Source: an uncultured Clostridia bacterium
Lineage (GTDB): Bacteria > Bacillota > Clostridia > Monoglobales > Monoglobaceae
Length of the DNA: 64,000 nucleotides
NCBI GenBank assembly: GCA_947625905.1
Contig: CANQQJ010000005.1
Location: 48,098-112,097, forward strand
Reading direction: 5' to 3'
The notes beneath the pieces were generated by a model. It was not told the origin of the DNA. It saw only the letters and a list, made by a program, of their open reading frames with translations, and searched no databases. Both the position numbers and the translations under genes were made by a program. Of this stretch, positions 35,214 to 44,328 are shown piece after piece. Numbering within the stretch: the stretch's first letter is position 1; every line of letters begins with the position of its first letter.

Positions 35214-37271
35214 TTACAGCTTTATCATTTCCGAAAACGCGGCAAGTATCACGCCCGTTCCGTGATCGTCGTTGTCCACCTTGCTGAGCTTCATATAATA
35301 CTCTGCGTCGGGCGAATTACCCGAACCCCTGCACACATCATACACCGTCCCGGAAGCATCGATTTTCTGTGTCAAAAGACCTTTATACGCCTTTTTGATA
35401 TTCTCCTTATATTTAGGCGGCAGCCAACCGTTTAAAACGCCTCTGCACATTCCCAAAATAAACATTCCGGTACATGATGTTTCGCTGTAAGAATCACTGC
35501 GGTTGAGCACCTGGTGCCACAAGCCGTCCTCATCCTGTAATTCTATAATGCCCTCGGCAAATTCCTTATAGATGCTCAAAAGCTCTTCCCTGCCGTTTAT
35601 GCTTTCGGGCATTTTCTCAAGCACATCGGAAAGGGTTACAAATATCCAACCGTTCCCGCGTCCCCACGGCACATTATTCGGCGCTTGCTTATCGAGAAAG
35701 AAAATATGCGAAAATATTCTCTCACTCGGCATCCATAACCTTTTTTTATAACCCATAAGCTGACGTATTACTTCATCATAATAATATGTATCATTTTTAA
35801 GTCTTCCAAGCCGCGCCAAAAACGGACAGCTCATAAATGTGTCGTCAGCCCACATATCATCTGTTCTGTGATATGTTCCGTCATCAAAACGCGGAATGTT
35901 GTTACGCGCTGCTATAGCAAGCTGCTCTATGCAGTACAGCGCCTCGGGACTTGACGTAATTTTATAATACTCGCACAGATTTCTGCCCATTGAACCTATG
36001 GAATCCAGTTCAAACAGGCTCATGCCTCTTTCGAGAAAGGTCGTCTGTCCAAAATTCTCGCTCTCATAGCGCATATAGTCAAAATATTCCGCCATAATTT
36101 TTGTGCTGTCAATGAAATAGTTTTTGTATTCATTGCAGTCAAGAGCCTCAGCCGCCTTTAGAAGTCCGTAATTTCCGACCATAAACGCATAAAACCACTG
36201 GCCGAAAAATCTCGACTCAAGATACGGGCGTACGTAATCATCAGCGCCCGCCAGTTTCCAAAATGTTCTTTTCCATTCACAATCAATATACGGCTTTTTA
36301 AACTGAATTTCAGACTCCGGGCCAAAGCTTTGTTCTATTCCTCCGCTAAATGTACCGAGCGTGAGCCATTTGTCGCCGCCGGCGCGCTCCGATTTCAATA
36401 TAGGTATTCCGATCTTGGCGTTGTCATTATATTCAAAACACCATTCGCCGCCACGCAAAACCTTAATAAGGACTGCGTCGCCCTTATTAAGCTTCAGTGT
36501 TTCCGCTGCTGTGCCGTTTACAAAAATCTTGTGTTTGCCATTCAGAAAAATCTTGTGTTTGCATTGTGCTTTGACTTCTAAAACGGTATCACATTCGGCA
36601 TATGTAAGCGCGTATGCACAGTTCCCCGAAGAATTTGCGAATATTTGCTCAAAATCAATCCGATTTTCCGACCTGTTCGGTTTGGGATAAACATATTCGC
36701 CGTCAAACGGCTGCTCAAAATCATACAGTTTTGAGATCCCGACCCCGTCTTCATGCCGAAAATAATCTATAGGAGATGTTGCTCTTACACGAAGAAGATA
36801 AAACTTAGCCCAGTCCCCATAGAATTTCACAGACGGCATAAACGAAAACTCGAATTTTTCAGTACTGTCACAACGAACCATAAAAGTGATCGGATTCTCA
36901 CCCTTATTAAGATATACCTCGCGGTCATATCGCCTCTCGGCATTGGGAGCGTCTTCGGTATCTAAAATCAATTCCCCTTTAAAGAAAACCTTTGCGTTAC
37001 CTATAATATGAATTTTCGCCTCGGACTCAGTGCACGTTTCAAGAACGGTCGAAATATACACGATATTACCCGGCCGAGCCTCGGGGTACAGCTTTTTTAA
37101 ATCGATCCTGCGAGGGCCGAAAACCGGAATATCCGAATATATATTGCTTCTTCTGTACGGTCTGTATTCTACGTTAACGCGCGGGCGCGCTTTTATCATA
37201 CTGTCGGCTATAACTTTTACAGCCTCACGCGGCGAATTTACCGAATAATCTAAAGATTCCCTGTATTCCAT
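35214..37271 (-). CDS. GH105-type unsaturated glycuronyl hydrolase with N-terminal beta domain
   Basis: 685 residues with AGGAG before ATG and no signal peptide, so cytoplasmic. Residues 1-320 are a beta-rich region with a short internal duplication (KHKIFLNG KHKIFVNG, about 238-253). The C-terminal part is an (alpha/alpha)6 barrel with GH105 signatures: MWADDTFM (473-480, catalytic Asp region), WGRGNGW (536-542), and later LWHQVLNRSDSYSETSCTGMF. GH105 enzymes hydrate the 4,5-unsaturated uronyl residue left by polysaccharide lyases (rhamnogalacturonan, ulvan or similar). It forms a two-gene operon with the BNR_4-like gene 14 bp upstream, under the promoter at 38720-38748. Confidence 0.88.
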   Translation of the reverse strand: MEYRESLDYSVNSPREAVKVIADSMIKARPRVNVEYRPYRRSNIYSDIPVFGPRRIDLKKLYPEARPGNIVYISTVLETCTESEAKIHIIGNAKVFFKGELILDTEDAPNAERRYDREVYLNKGENPITFMVRCDSTEKFEFSFMPSVKFYGDWAKFYLLRVRATSPIDYFRHEDGVGISKLYDFEQPFDGEYVYPKPNRSENRIDFEQIFANSSGNCAYALTYAECDTVLEVKAQCKHKIFLNGKHKIFVNGTAAETLKLNKGDAVLIKVLRGGEWCFEYNDNAKIGIPILKSERAGGDKWLTLGTFSGGIEQSFGPESEIQFKKPYIDCEWKRTFWKLAGADDYVRPYLESRFFGQWFYAFMVGNYGLLKAAEALDCNEYKNYFIDSTKIMAEYFDYMRYESENFGQTTFLERGMSLFELDSIGSMGRNLCEYYKITSSPEALYCIEQLAIAARNNIPRFDDGTYHRTDDMWADDTFMSCPFLARLGRLKNDTYYYDEVIRQLMGYKKRLWMPSERIFSHIFFLDKQAPNNVPWGRGNGWIFVTLSDVLEKMPESINGREELLSIYKEFAEGIIELQDEDGLWHQVLNRSDSYSETSCTGMFILGMCRGVLNGWLPPKYKENIKKAYKGLLTQKIDASGTVYDVCRGSGNSPDAEYYMKLSKVDNDDHGTGVILAAFSEMIKL
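36522..36569 (-). repeat. 24-bp in-frame tandem duplication in the GH105 gene
   Basis: Two consecutive copies sharing aaaaatcttgtgtttgc on the plus strand, giving KHKIFLNG followed by KHKIFVNG. It looks like a recent slippage duplication in the N-terminal beta domain and does not break the frame. Confidence 0.7.
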
Positions 37272-37285
37272 TTGATTTTCAACTC

Positions 37286-38623
37286 CTAAATGTCATATTC
37301 GATATACATAACAGCGTCGCAATGCCAGCCGCCGGAATGTGCAAAATATGTGCCTTCATGCCAATATACAGGCATATTATCCTGCGCGTATATGGGGACT
37401 ATCGGACGCCACAGCTTTAAACCGCTGCCCGGCTCAATTCTTCTTATAACCTGTTCCTTTTCATATGTAGCTCCGCAGTTGTGCGACACATAACTTTCCA
37501 GATACCACGCGCCGCTCTCCTCGCGCGCGATATATATTTTGTTTGTGTCACTGTCGCCGCCGTCGTTTGGGTGATACCCGGCCTCGCCCACGCCGTAGTG
37601 ATATGCCATTCCGCCCACATAGCTCTGCGAACCGTCCGTCATCCCGGGCGCAAGAAAGCTCCCCGCTGATGCAATGGGCGCGGAATGGTTCCACTTACCG
37701 TCACGATATGCGGCCGAATAATAACGCACTGTTTCCGGCTTATCCGGCACAAACGAGACATATCCTACGCGCAGCGGAAGCGTTGGCGACACCTCAAGCA
37801 AACGTGCTGTTTCGCCCTCGGGCGACTCATAAACGGGGATAAGCTCCCTTATATTAAGCTTATTCGTGCCGACATCGGGTTTATCCGTGCCGTACAAATT
37901 CATTCCCGTACGTTTCCCATCCATGGTGAGCAGATAACCCTCTTCGTCAAACATACCGCTCCTTATTGCGTGGTCTTTGGAACGGATAGGATGCCCGTAT
38001 AAGGCAAAAAACCACCTCTCGCAAAAGCCTTTTTCCGAAGGCGGCATTGCAAAGCCGCTCGGAATGGTAATCTTCCTGACATTGAAGTAAAAAAGTCCTC
38101 CCGCGTCGGATTCCAAAAACTTATTTGACTCGCTCCATGTTTCCCCCTCATCACAGGAATATCTGAATTCCCATGTAACTCCGTCAACGCGTGTGAACAT
38201 CCACAACTCTTGCTTTAAGCTGTTCTCAAACACCTGCGAATAGGTCACTTTTCCGCTGTATACAATCATTTTTTCCTCGCCAAACGATGTAATATCGTAA
38301 GGTCTTTCCGTGACACGATACCTAATGTTGTCGGTCTGTGAATGACCTGTGTAAAAAACCAGTATTTTTCCGCTTTTGAGAATACACATCGACGGCGCGT
38401 TATGTTCATCCGAGTAGTTACAGTTTATTCTGCAAAGGCATATATCCCTTGACGGCGTGAGCCGACATTTTGCGTCTATCTCTTTTATATGTATCTCGCC
38501 CATATTTGTAATATATACGATATATGTCATTCCGTTTTCTCCCACAATGGATTTTTCGTTTATCCACCAATCTGTGCCGGAATTTTTAATACGGGCCACT
38601 TTTGCTCTTTTCAAGTTAATCAT
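37286..38623 (-). CDS. BNR_4-type beta-propeller protein, candidate polysaccharide lyase
   Basis: 445 residues from ATG at 38623 with AGGAAGG 9 bp upstream; an earlier in-frame ATG at 38632 directly abuts that site. No signal peptide. The sequence resembles the BNR_4 propeller family: DEHNAPSMCILKSGKILVFYTGHSQ near the N-terminus, then FRYSCDEGETWSES, GLFYFNVRKI, HSGGWHCDAVMY. BNR_4 proteins include ulvan lyases and several uncharacterised enzymes; the conserved His residues (in HNAPSM and YTGH) could be catalytic. Its coupling with a GH105 hydrolase fits a lyase followed by removal of the unsaturated uronyl end, but the cytoplasmic location means it would act on imported oligosaccharides. 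Sialidase-like activity is the alternative. Confidence 0.65.
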   Translation of the reverse strand: MINLKRAKVARIKNSGTDWWINEKSIVGENGMTYIVYITNMGEIHIKEIDAKCRLTPSRDICLCRINCNYSDEHNAPSMCILKSGKILVFYTGHSQTDNIRYRVTERPYDITSFGEEKMIVYSGKVTYSQVFENSLKQELWMFTRVDGVTWEFRYSCDEGETWSESNKFLESDAGGLFYFNVRKITIPSGFAMPPSEKGFCERWFFALYGHPIRSKDHAIRSGMFDEEGYLLTMDGKRTGMNLYGTDKPDVGTNKLNIRELIPVYESPEGETARLLEVSPTLPLRVGYVSFVPDKPETVRYYSAAYRDGKWNHSAPIASAGSFLAPGMTDGSQSYVGGMAYHYGVGEAGYHPNDGGDSDTNKIYIAREESGAWYLESYVSHNCGATYEKEQVIRRIEPGSGLKLWRPIVPIYAQDNMPVYWHEGTYFAHSGGWHCDAVMYIEYDI

Positions 38624-38719
38624 TTTATTCATCCTTCCTCTTAAATTTTTAATATTTCATTTTAAATATTCCCTAAATCAACTGTGCTTATCGTTTAGTG
38701 ACGTCGATCTCTTAAATTT

Positions 38720-38748
38720 AGTTTACTCGCTTTATTCGTCCGACTCAA
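38720..38748 (-). promoter_or_regulatory. Promoter of the BNR_4/GH105 operon
   Basis: On the minus strand TTGAGT (38748-38743), a 17-bp spacer, TAAACT (38725-38720), about 97 bp before the ATG at 38623. Same sequence and spacing as the LplB operon promoter at 34974-34946. Confidence 0.65.
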
Positions 38749-38882
38749 GATGAATTTTTTAACTGAGCGATGTAATTTTTAACATTTGGCAAAAATCGCT
38801 TGCTTTTTTATGTAAATTGTGCTATTATAGAACCGAAATCAAAAGAAAAATGTATAAAATGTATAAAAGTTGGTGATGACAA
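38725..38882 (+). promoter_or_regulatory. AraC-type control element, copy 2 (intact, divergent)
   Basis: Direct repeats TTTTTAAC at 38756-38763 and 38776-38783 (20 bp apart), then TTGCTT (38800-38805), 17 bp, TATTAT (38823-38828), leading to the regulator ATG at 38883. A minus-strand promoter sits on the other side. AraC-family proteins bind direct repeats about two helical turns apart, so this is probably where the regulator binds to control itself and the BNR_4/GH105 operon (inference). Confidence 0.72.
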
Positions 38883-41072
38883 ATGAAATTCTTTCGCAGT
38901 ATGCTGAAAAACTCAATATGGATATTTGTCTTGTATACTTTTATTTTTATGCTCTTGATGTATTCCGCCAGCATTTATACATTGAATAACGAAATGACAG
39001 ATCTGATAGATTCCGAGATGGCCGACACGGCGTCAAACATGTCCGACAAGGTCAACTCATCCTTGAATTTGATCGGTCTCTTTTTGAGAGACAACGACAT
39101 CCGTGAGCATATGCGAAGCGTCACGCCCGATTATATGCTTGTGACCAAAATACAGCAGACTTTGTCCTCCACCGGCGCATTCACCGGTTTCTCCACGGCG
39201 GCCGTGACAAAGGTATCGGACAATTTGGTCATATCCGATGATCAGTCCTCATCTCTGAGCTTCTTTCTGGGCTCATTGGGCATCTCGACCGATACTTTTG
39301 AGAATCTGACCCAGAGCTTTAGCGAAAACAGCGGTCAAACCGCCGCCTATACGCTCTCGCAGGTCGAAGGAAAACGCCTGTTTACCATTGTTTATCACAG
39401 TGTTGAAACAAGACCGCTTTACTTTATCTTCAGCTTTGACATTGACAGCGTTTTTCCGCCCGGTTTGGACGAAAACGACACGCTGATCTTGAATATAAAC
39501 GGACAGCCCGTCTGCGCAAATAACGCTTCCGTCTCCCCTGAGTTTATGCAAAGCTTGGGAGAACGGCACGGCTATAAAGTATATAATCAGGAAGAAACCT
39601 TCTCAACTCCCTTCGGCAAGCTCAGCTGCACATATGCCGCGCCGAGCCTTCGTTATTTCTCATCGCTTAACAGAAACTTTTTCATCGCGATTTTGGCCGG
39701 CCTGCTCTTGCTCGCGCTGGGGTTCTTGATCTCGTACCGCATAACTAAGCGCACCTACCGACCGATCATTGAACTGCTGAACGACATTGACGAAAACTAC
39801 CATTTGGACCGCAAGGAAGATGAGCTGAGTTATATTTCAAATAACCTTACCGCCATCAGGGAATCCAATCAGCGAATGAAATTTAAGCTTGAGGGTTACC
39901 GAACCGCTTCCGAGGATAAATTTATGCGAAAGCTGCTTTACAATCATCTTTCGCCGGAAGATATCACAAACGGGCTTTTGGAATTTCACTTGACACGCGT
40001 CAACTCCCCGTTCTGTGTGATAATTTTTGAATATACAAACTATGAACGTCTGCTGGACACCTTTACAAAAGATGCGCTTATCTTAGCGGAAAAACAGGTG
40101 TTTGACCTGTTTGACGCATATTTTGCAAAGGCGGAATATCACAGGATACTGGATCTGGGCAAGGATCGCTTTGTGCTTATTTTAGCCGCCGGCTCGCCGA
40201 ATATGCTGCCCGCCCAAATCAAGACCGTACTGTCAGACATTGAGCTTAAAATGAATATTGAGCTCATTGCATCCATCGGATGCGCTGTGCCCACAATAAA
40301 ATATATCGACAGATCGTTTTCCGAGGCCGCCTATGTCAGCCACCAAAGGATATTCCAGATACAAAACTCATCCGTATGCCGATTGGAGGACATTCGCTCG
40401 GCTCAAGATGAATCACTGTATCATTCCACCGAAAGCGAAACCGCCGTCATTCAAAACATAATTGACGGCAACAAAGACGCAGCAATGCGGCTGCTCGATA
40501 TACAGCTGCGCGACAATTTTCCAAACGGGATTACATCTAAAGAGCGGCTGGCTCAATTCGGGCTGGACTTCAGCGCAATGATCATGCGCGTTATTTTGGG
40601 TATACACTGCCGTCCCGAGGAAGTTTTTCCGGAGGGAACCAATATTCTTCGGGAGCTGAGAGAATGTTCGGACGTTCCTCGGCTGCGGACAAAAATTGAA
40701 TGGATCCTGGACTCGATCATAGCGCACCTTGAGGCGCAAAAAAACACCCTCGATGATCAAATAAAGGAGAACATGACAACTTTTGTAAAGGAAAACTATA
40801 CCAAGGATATATCTCTGTATGACTTGGCGAATTATCTGAACGTGTCTCTCGTTCATGCCAGCAGGCTGTTTAAAAAACTGGTCGGAGAAAATTTTAAGGA
40901 CTATCTCTCCTATTTCAGATTCCAAAAAGCCAAAAAGCTAATGGATCAATATCCGACCAGGAAGCTACAGGACATAGCGGAATTGACCGGATTCAGCAAC
41001 AGAGACGCTTTGAAGCGAATGTTTTTAAAGCACGAGGGAGTTACCCCGAGTGAATATCTTAAGAATAAATGA
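38883..41072 (+). CDS. Membrane-bound AraC-family regulator with extracytoplasmic sensor
   Basis: 729 residues. Transmembrane segment about 11-33, an extracytoplasmic sensor domain (about 34-263, Cache-like in size and layout), a second transmembrane segment (about 265-285), a linker starting RITKRTYRPIIELL, a middle cytoplasmic domain, and a C-terminal AraC helix-turn-helix pair (about 632-729: YDLANYLNVSLVHASRLFKKL and IAELTGFSNRDALKRMFLKHEGVTPSEYL). This is the YesN-like one-component layout common beside Lpl-type transporters in Firmicutes. The ribosome site is weak. It is co-transcribed with the GH3 gene 23 bp downstream. It is the only complete regulator in the window and probably governs genes with the three control elements. 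Confidence 0.88.
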   Translation: MKFFRSMLKNSIWIFVLYTFIFMLLMYSASIYTLNNEMTDLIDSEMADTASNMSDKVNSSLNLIGLFLRDNDIREHMRSVTPDYMLVTKIQQTLSSTGAFTGFSTAAVTKVSDNLVISDDQSSSLSFFLGSLGISTDTFENLTQSFSENSGQTAAYTLSQVEGKRLFTIVYHSVETRPLYFIFSFDIDSVFPPGLDENDTLILNINGQPVCANNASVSPEFMQSLGERHGYKVYNQEETFSTPFGKLSCTYAAPSLRYFSSLNRNFFIAILAGLLLLALGFLISYRITKRTYRPIIELLNDIDENYHLDRKEDELSYISNNLTAIRESNQRMKFKLEGYRTASEDKFMRKLLYNHLSPEDITNGLLEFHLTRVNSPFCVIIFEYTNYERLLDTFTKDALILAEKQVFDLFDAYFAKAEYHRILDLGKDRFVLILAAGSPNMLPAQIKTVLSDIELKMNIELIASIGCAVPTIKYIDRSFSEAAYVSHQRIFQIQNSSVCRLEDIRSAQDESLYHSTESETAVIQNIIDGNKDAAMRLLDIQLRDNFPNGITSKERLAQFGLDFSAMIMRVILGIHCRPEEVFPEGTNILRELRECSDVPRLRTKIEWILDSIIAHLEAQKNTLDDQIKENMTTFVKENYTKDISLYDLANYLNVSLVHASRLFKKLVGENFKDYLSYFRFQKAKKLMDQYPTRKLQDIAELTGFSNRDALKRMFLKHEGVTPSEYLKNK

Positions 41073-41095
41073 TTTAGCCGCGAAAGGAGATCAAC

Positions 41096-43249
41096 ATGGC
41101 GGATATCAAAAGAATTTTGGCGGGAATGACCGTAAGAGAAAAAATCGGTCAGCTTACTCAATATAACGCGAACTTATTTGTGGATACAGACGCCGCTCTC
41201 ACGGGCGGCAACGCGTCAATGGGACTTTCCGATGAAGATCTGTCAAAAGTGGGAAGCGTTCTTAATTTTAAAACCCCGTGTGAAATGAGAAAAATCCAAG
41301 AGAAACATCTTCGCCGGGACAGAAATAAAATACCCATGCTGTTTATGATGGATGTTATACACGGATTTCGCACGATGTATCCGATACCATTGGCTTTGGG
41401 ATGCTCGTTTGACACTGATATAGTGGAAAAATGCAGCCGTATGGCAGCCCGCGAAGCCGTTGCGGGCGGAGTACAGGTGACATTCACGCCGATGGTCGAT
41501 TATATAAGAGACGCGCGCTGGGGCAGAGTAATGGAAAGCGCCGGCGAGGACGCGCTTCTTAACGGAATTATGGGCGCGGCTCAGGTTAAAGCGTTTCAAG
41601 GCGAAGATTTGTCGGCACCCGATAATATTGCGGCGTGCGTTAAACATTTTGCCGGATACGGCGGAGTGGAAGCGGGACGGGAATACAATGCCGTTGAACT
41701 TTCCGAGCATATTATGCGCGAACATTATTTGCCCGCGTATAAAAAGTGCCTTGACGCCGGAGCGGAAATGATTATGCCTGCTTTCAACACATTAAGCGGC
41801 GTTCCGTCAATATGCAATTCCCGCCTTATGAAAACCATACTCAAAGACGAGTGGGATTTTAACGGGATAGTCATCAGTGATTACGGCGCGGTCCTTGATA
41901 TAATTCGGCTCGGAGTTGCGGAAGATGAAAAAGAAGCCGCAAGGCTCGCATTTGAAAACGGCTGTGATATCGAAATGTGTTCGCCTACATATTTTCATCA
42001 TTTGGAAGAGCTTATAGATGAAGGCGTATTCGATGCAAAACGGCTTGATGAAGCTGTTTTGCGAATTCTTGACCTGAAAAACAGACTCGGATTGTTTGAG
42101 GATCCCTACCGCGGAGCTTCCGAAACGGAAGAACCCGAAATATACCTGTCGGCTGCTCATCGCGATATCGCAAGAAACGCGGCCGAGGAATGCGCTGTGC
42201 TGCTGAAAAACGACAATATACTTCCGTTTTCATGTAATGTGAAAAAAATAGCTTTGATAGGACCGTTCGCGGATAATCATAAAATAATCGGCGTATGGTC
42301 GTGCAACGGTAAGGATGAGGAAAGCGTAACAATAAAACAGGGAATAGAGAGACTTGTTCCAAATGCCGAGATCATTCTTGAGCAAGGCTGCGGCGATGAG
42401 TGGGACGACGCGGATAAAAGCGGTTTTGACAGCGCAGTCAAAGCGGCCGCAGAAGCTGATATTGTAATCTTATGTCTCGGCGAGCCTCAGGATTACAGCG
42501 GCGAAGGAAACACCCGCGCGGATATATCGCTGCATAAGATCCAGTGCGAGCTTGCGGAGGCCGTATCGTCAGCGAATCCCAACACGGCGGCGGTCACCTT
42601 CAGCGGCAGACCCATAGTGCTTACTTCGCTTGCGAAAAATGTTCCCGCAATACTGCATATGTGGTTCCCCGGAACAGAGGGCGGTGCAGCCGCGGCAAAT
42701 CTGCTGTTCGGAAAAGCCAATCCGTGCGGCAAGCTGTCTGTTTCCTTCCCCGAGCTTACGGGTCAGTGCCCGATATATTATAATCATTTACCGATTTTAA
42801 GGGATCGGGAAAAGGGCGCTCACCATCCGTTCTGCTCAAATTATATTGAATGTGAAAGCGTGCCGCTGTATTCATTCGGGCACGGACTTTCCTATTCGAA
42901 TTTTATCTACGAGGATCTCACTCTGTCAAAAGATGAAATCACGGCAGAAGAAACCATAGATGTCGAAATAACGGTATATAACGACAGTAATACTGTCGGT
43001 AAAGAGACGGTCATGCTTTATATGCGCGACGTTGCCGCGTCAAACGCACGACCCGTTCAGCAGCTTATTGCATTTGAAAAAGTGCCGTTTGGCGCCCATG
43101 AACGAAAAACAATAAAATTCAAGGTCACAGAGCAAATGCTGAGATTTTGGAATAATGATAATAAGTTTATATCCGAACCCGGAGAGTTCAGGCTCTCAAC
43201 AGGTTATGCCGACCACCTCATACTGACAAAAAAATTTATATTAAAATAA
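41096..43249 (+). CDS. GH3 beta-glycosidase, cytoplasmic
   Basis: 717 residues with AAAGGAG 7 bp before ATG and no signal peptide. Typical three-domain GH3: an N-terminal TIM barrel with KHFAGYG (183-189) and the nucleophile Asp262 in GIVISDYGAV; an alpha/beta sandwich (about 370-570); and a C-terminal fibronectin III-like domain (about 610-717). It removes terminal beta-linked sugars (glucose or xylose are usual) from oligosaccharides. It shares a transcript with the AraC regulator and ends at the terminator 43276-43317, so its level should follow the regulator. Confidence 0.93.
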   Translation: MADIKRILAGMTVREKIGQLTQYNANLFVDTDAALTGGNASMGLSDEDLSKVGSVLNFKTPCEMRKIQEKHLRRDRNKIPMLFMMDVIHGFRTMYPIPLALGCSFDTDIVEKCSRMAAREAVAGGVQVTFTPMVDYIRDARWGRVMESAGEDALLNGIMGAAQVKAFQGEDLSAPDNIAACVKHFAGYGGVEAGREYNAVELSEHIMREHYLPAYKKCLDAGAEMIMPAFNTLSGVPSICNSRLMKTILKDEWDFNGIVISDYGAVLDIIRLGVAEDEKEAARLAFENGCDIEMCSPTYFHHLEELIDEGVFDAKRLDEAVLRILDLKNRLGLFEDPYRGASETEEPEIYLSAAHRDIARNAAEECAVLLKNDNILPFSCNVKKIALIGPFADNHKIIGVWSCNGKDEESVTIKQGIERLVPNAEIILEQGCGDEWDDADKSGFDSAVKAAAEADIVILCLGEPQDYSGEGNTRADISLHKIQCELAEAVSSANPNTAAVTFSGRPIVLTSLAKNVPAILHMWFPGTEGGAAAANLLFGKANPCGKLSVSFPELTGQCPIYYNHLPILRDREKGAHHPFCSNYIECESVPLYSFGHGLSYSNFIYEDLTLSKDEITAEETIDVEITVYNDSNTVGKETVMLYMRDVAASNARPVQQLIAFEKVPFGAHERKTIKFKVTEQMLRFWNNDNKFISEPGEFRLSTGYADHLILTKKFILK

Positions 43250-43275
43250 GTCGGTGTTAGTCCCGATCCATCCAT

Positions 43276-43317
43276 CCCCGTATCCGAAAGTATACGTTCG
43301 GATACGGGGTTATAATT
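43276..43317 (+). terminator. Intrinsic terminator of the regulator/GH3 operon
   Basis: Perfect 13-bp stem CCCCGTATCCGAA / TTCGGATACGGGG (43276-43288 and 43297-43309) with an 8-nt loop, followed by TTATAATTTG on plus. It starts 27 bp after the GH3 stop codon. Confidence 0.82.
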
Positions 43318-43375
43318 TGTTCAAATAGTCATAGATAATCTATGAGATGTTCCCGTTATAGATGTGTAAATTTGT

Positions 43376-44227
43376 TTACAAAGCCATAAACGCCGTTGCT
43401 ATACACGCAATCGCCGCACCGGCATATTCTCTTTTGGTGATCTTTTCTTTCATTATCACAGATATCAAAACCGAAAATACTATCGTTCCCCCCGTAACCA
43501 TCGGGTATTGTACAGATGCCGGCAAATGAATAAGCGAGATCAGCATCATAAGATTGCCTATGCTGTTTACAAGTGAATAAATAATCGTGTACACACAAGC
43601 TTTTTTGCTTACGGTATAGCTTTTTTCTTTTTGAAACGCCAACATAACCGCGGCCAATAATACGGTGAAAATTTTCGTTAAGATAATAAAGCTCCCGCTG
43701 TCCACACATAAATCAACATTCATTTGATGAAATTTGAAGATCACGCCGACCATGCCGTTCAGTATAAATACCGCAACATAATATTTAACCGCTTTTTTTG
43801 TGTTTTCTCCTTTGTTTATCGACATCAGAACACAAGCAGCTATCAATATGCAGCAAACTATCCTTGCCCATGTTAATTTTTCGCCGCACAAAATGCCGTA
43901 CGCAAACGGCAGCAGCATTCCGCCGATCATTGCAAAAACAGAATATACCGATAAATTAGCATATAAAAAGGCTTTTATTGACGAAAATACCAGCGCAATG
44001 GTCACCACGCTGAAAACGACCGCAACAACCGCGGAAAACAGTGAAAATTCCAGATGGAATTTATTAATGCAAAGCAGCGCGGGCAAACCGAACAAAGATG
44101 AATAGAGCGCGAATTTCAGCGCGGAATTCCAAGTGTTTCCGCATTCTTTCCGAAATTCATTATTCAGTAAAAATTGACCCGAAAATAAGAGGGCGGATAT
44201 TAAGATCATTAAATAATACACGTTCAT
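43376..44227 (-). CDS. EamA-family (drug/metabolite transporter superfamily) membrane protein
   Basis: 283 residues with AGAGAGGAATAAGA before ATG. About ten predicted membrane helices in two similar halves (MILISALLFSGQFLLNN ... and YYVAVFILNGMVGVIFKFHQM ...), ending with the usual VTGGTIVFSVLISVIMKEKIT block of EamA proteins. Direction and substrate are unknown; export or uptake of a small metabolite or sugar is possible. It is the last gene of the minus-strand set that includes GH88 and GH28-like genes. Its codons are more AT-rich than those of its neighbours, which may hint at a separate origin. Confidence 0.82.
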   Translation of the reverse strand: MNVYYLMILISALLFSGQFLLNNEFRKECGNTWNSALKFALYSSLFGLPALLCINKFHLEFSLFSAVVAVVFSVVTIALVFSSIKAFLYANLSVYSVFAMIGGMLLPFAYGILCGEKLTWARIVCCILIAACVLMSINKGENTKKAVKYYVAVFILNGMVGVIFKFHQMNVDLCVDSGSFIILTKIFTVLLAAVMLAFQKEKSYTVSKKACVYTIIYSLVNSIGNLMMLISLIHLPASVQYPMVTGGTIVFSVLISVIMKEKITKREYAGAAIACIATAFMAL

Positions 44228-44328
44228 TTCTTATTCCTCTCTTGCTTAAATATTATTACTCCGCGGCTGTCGCCGTATGCATTTGCCCGTCTCGGCGTAC
44301 ACAGCGCCCTATCTTGCCGATCGGTCCT

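Noticed and set aside
38457..38753. 98-codon hydrophobic plus-strand frame near the divergent promoter
   Set aside because: Overlaps the start of the BNR_4-like gene on the other strand, and its own end runs through the control element; no ribosome site.
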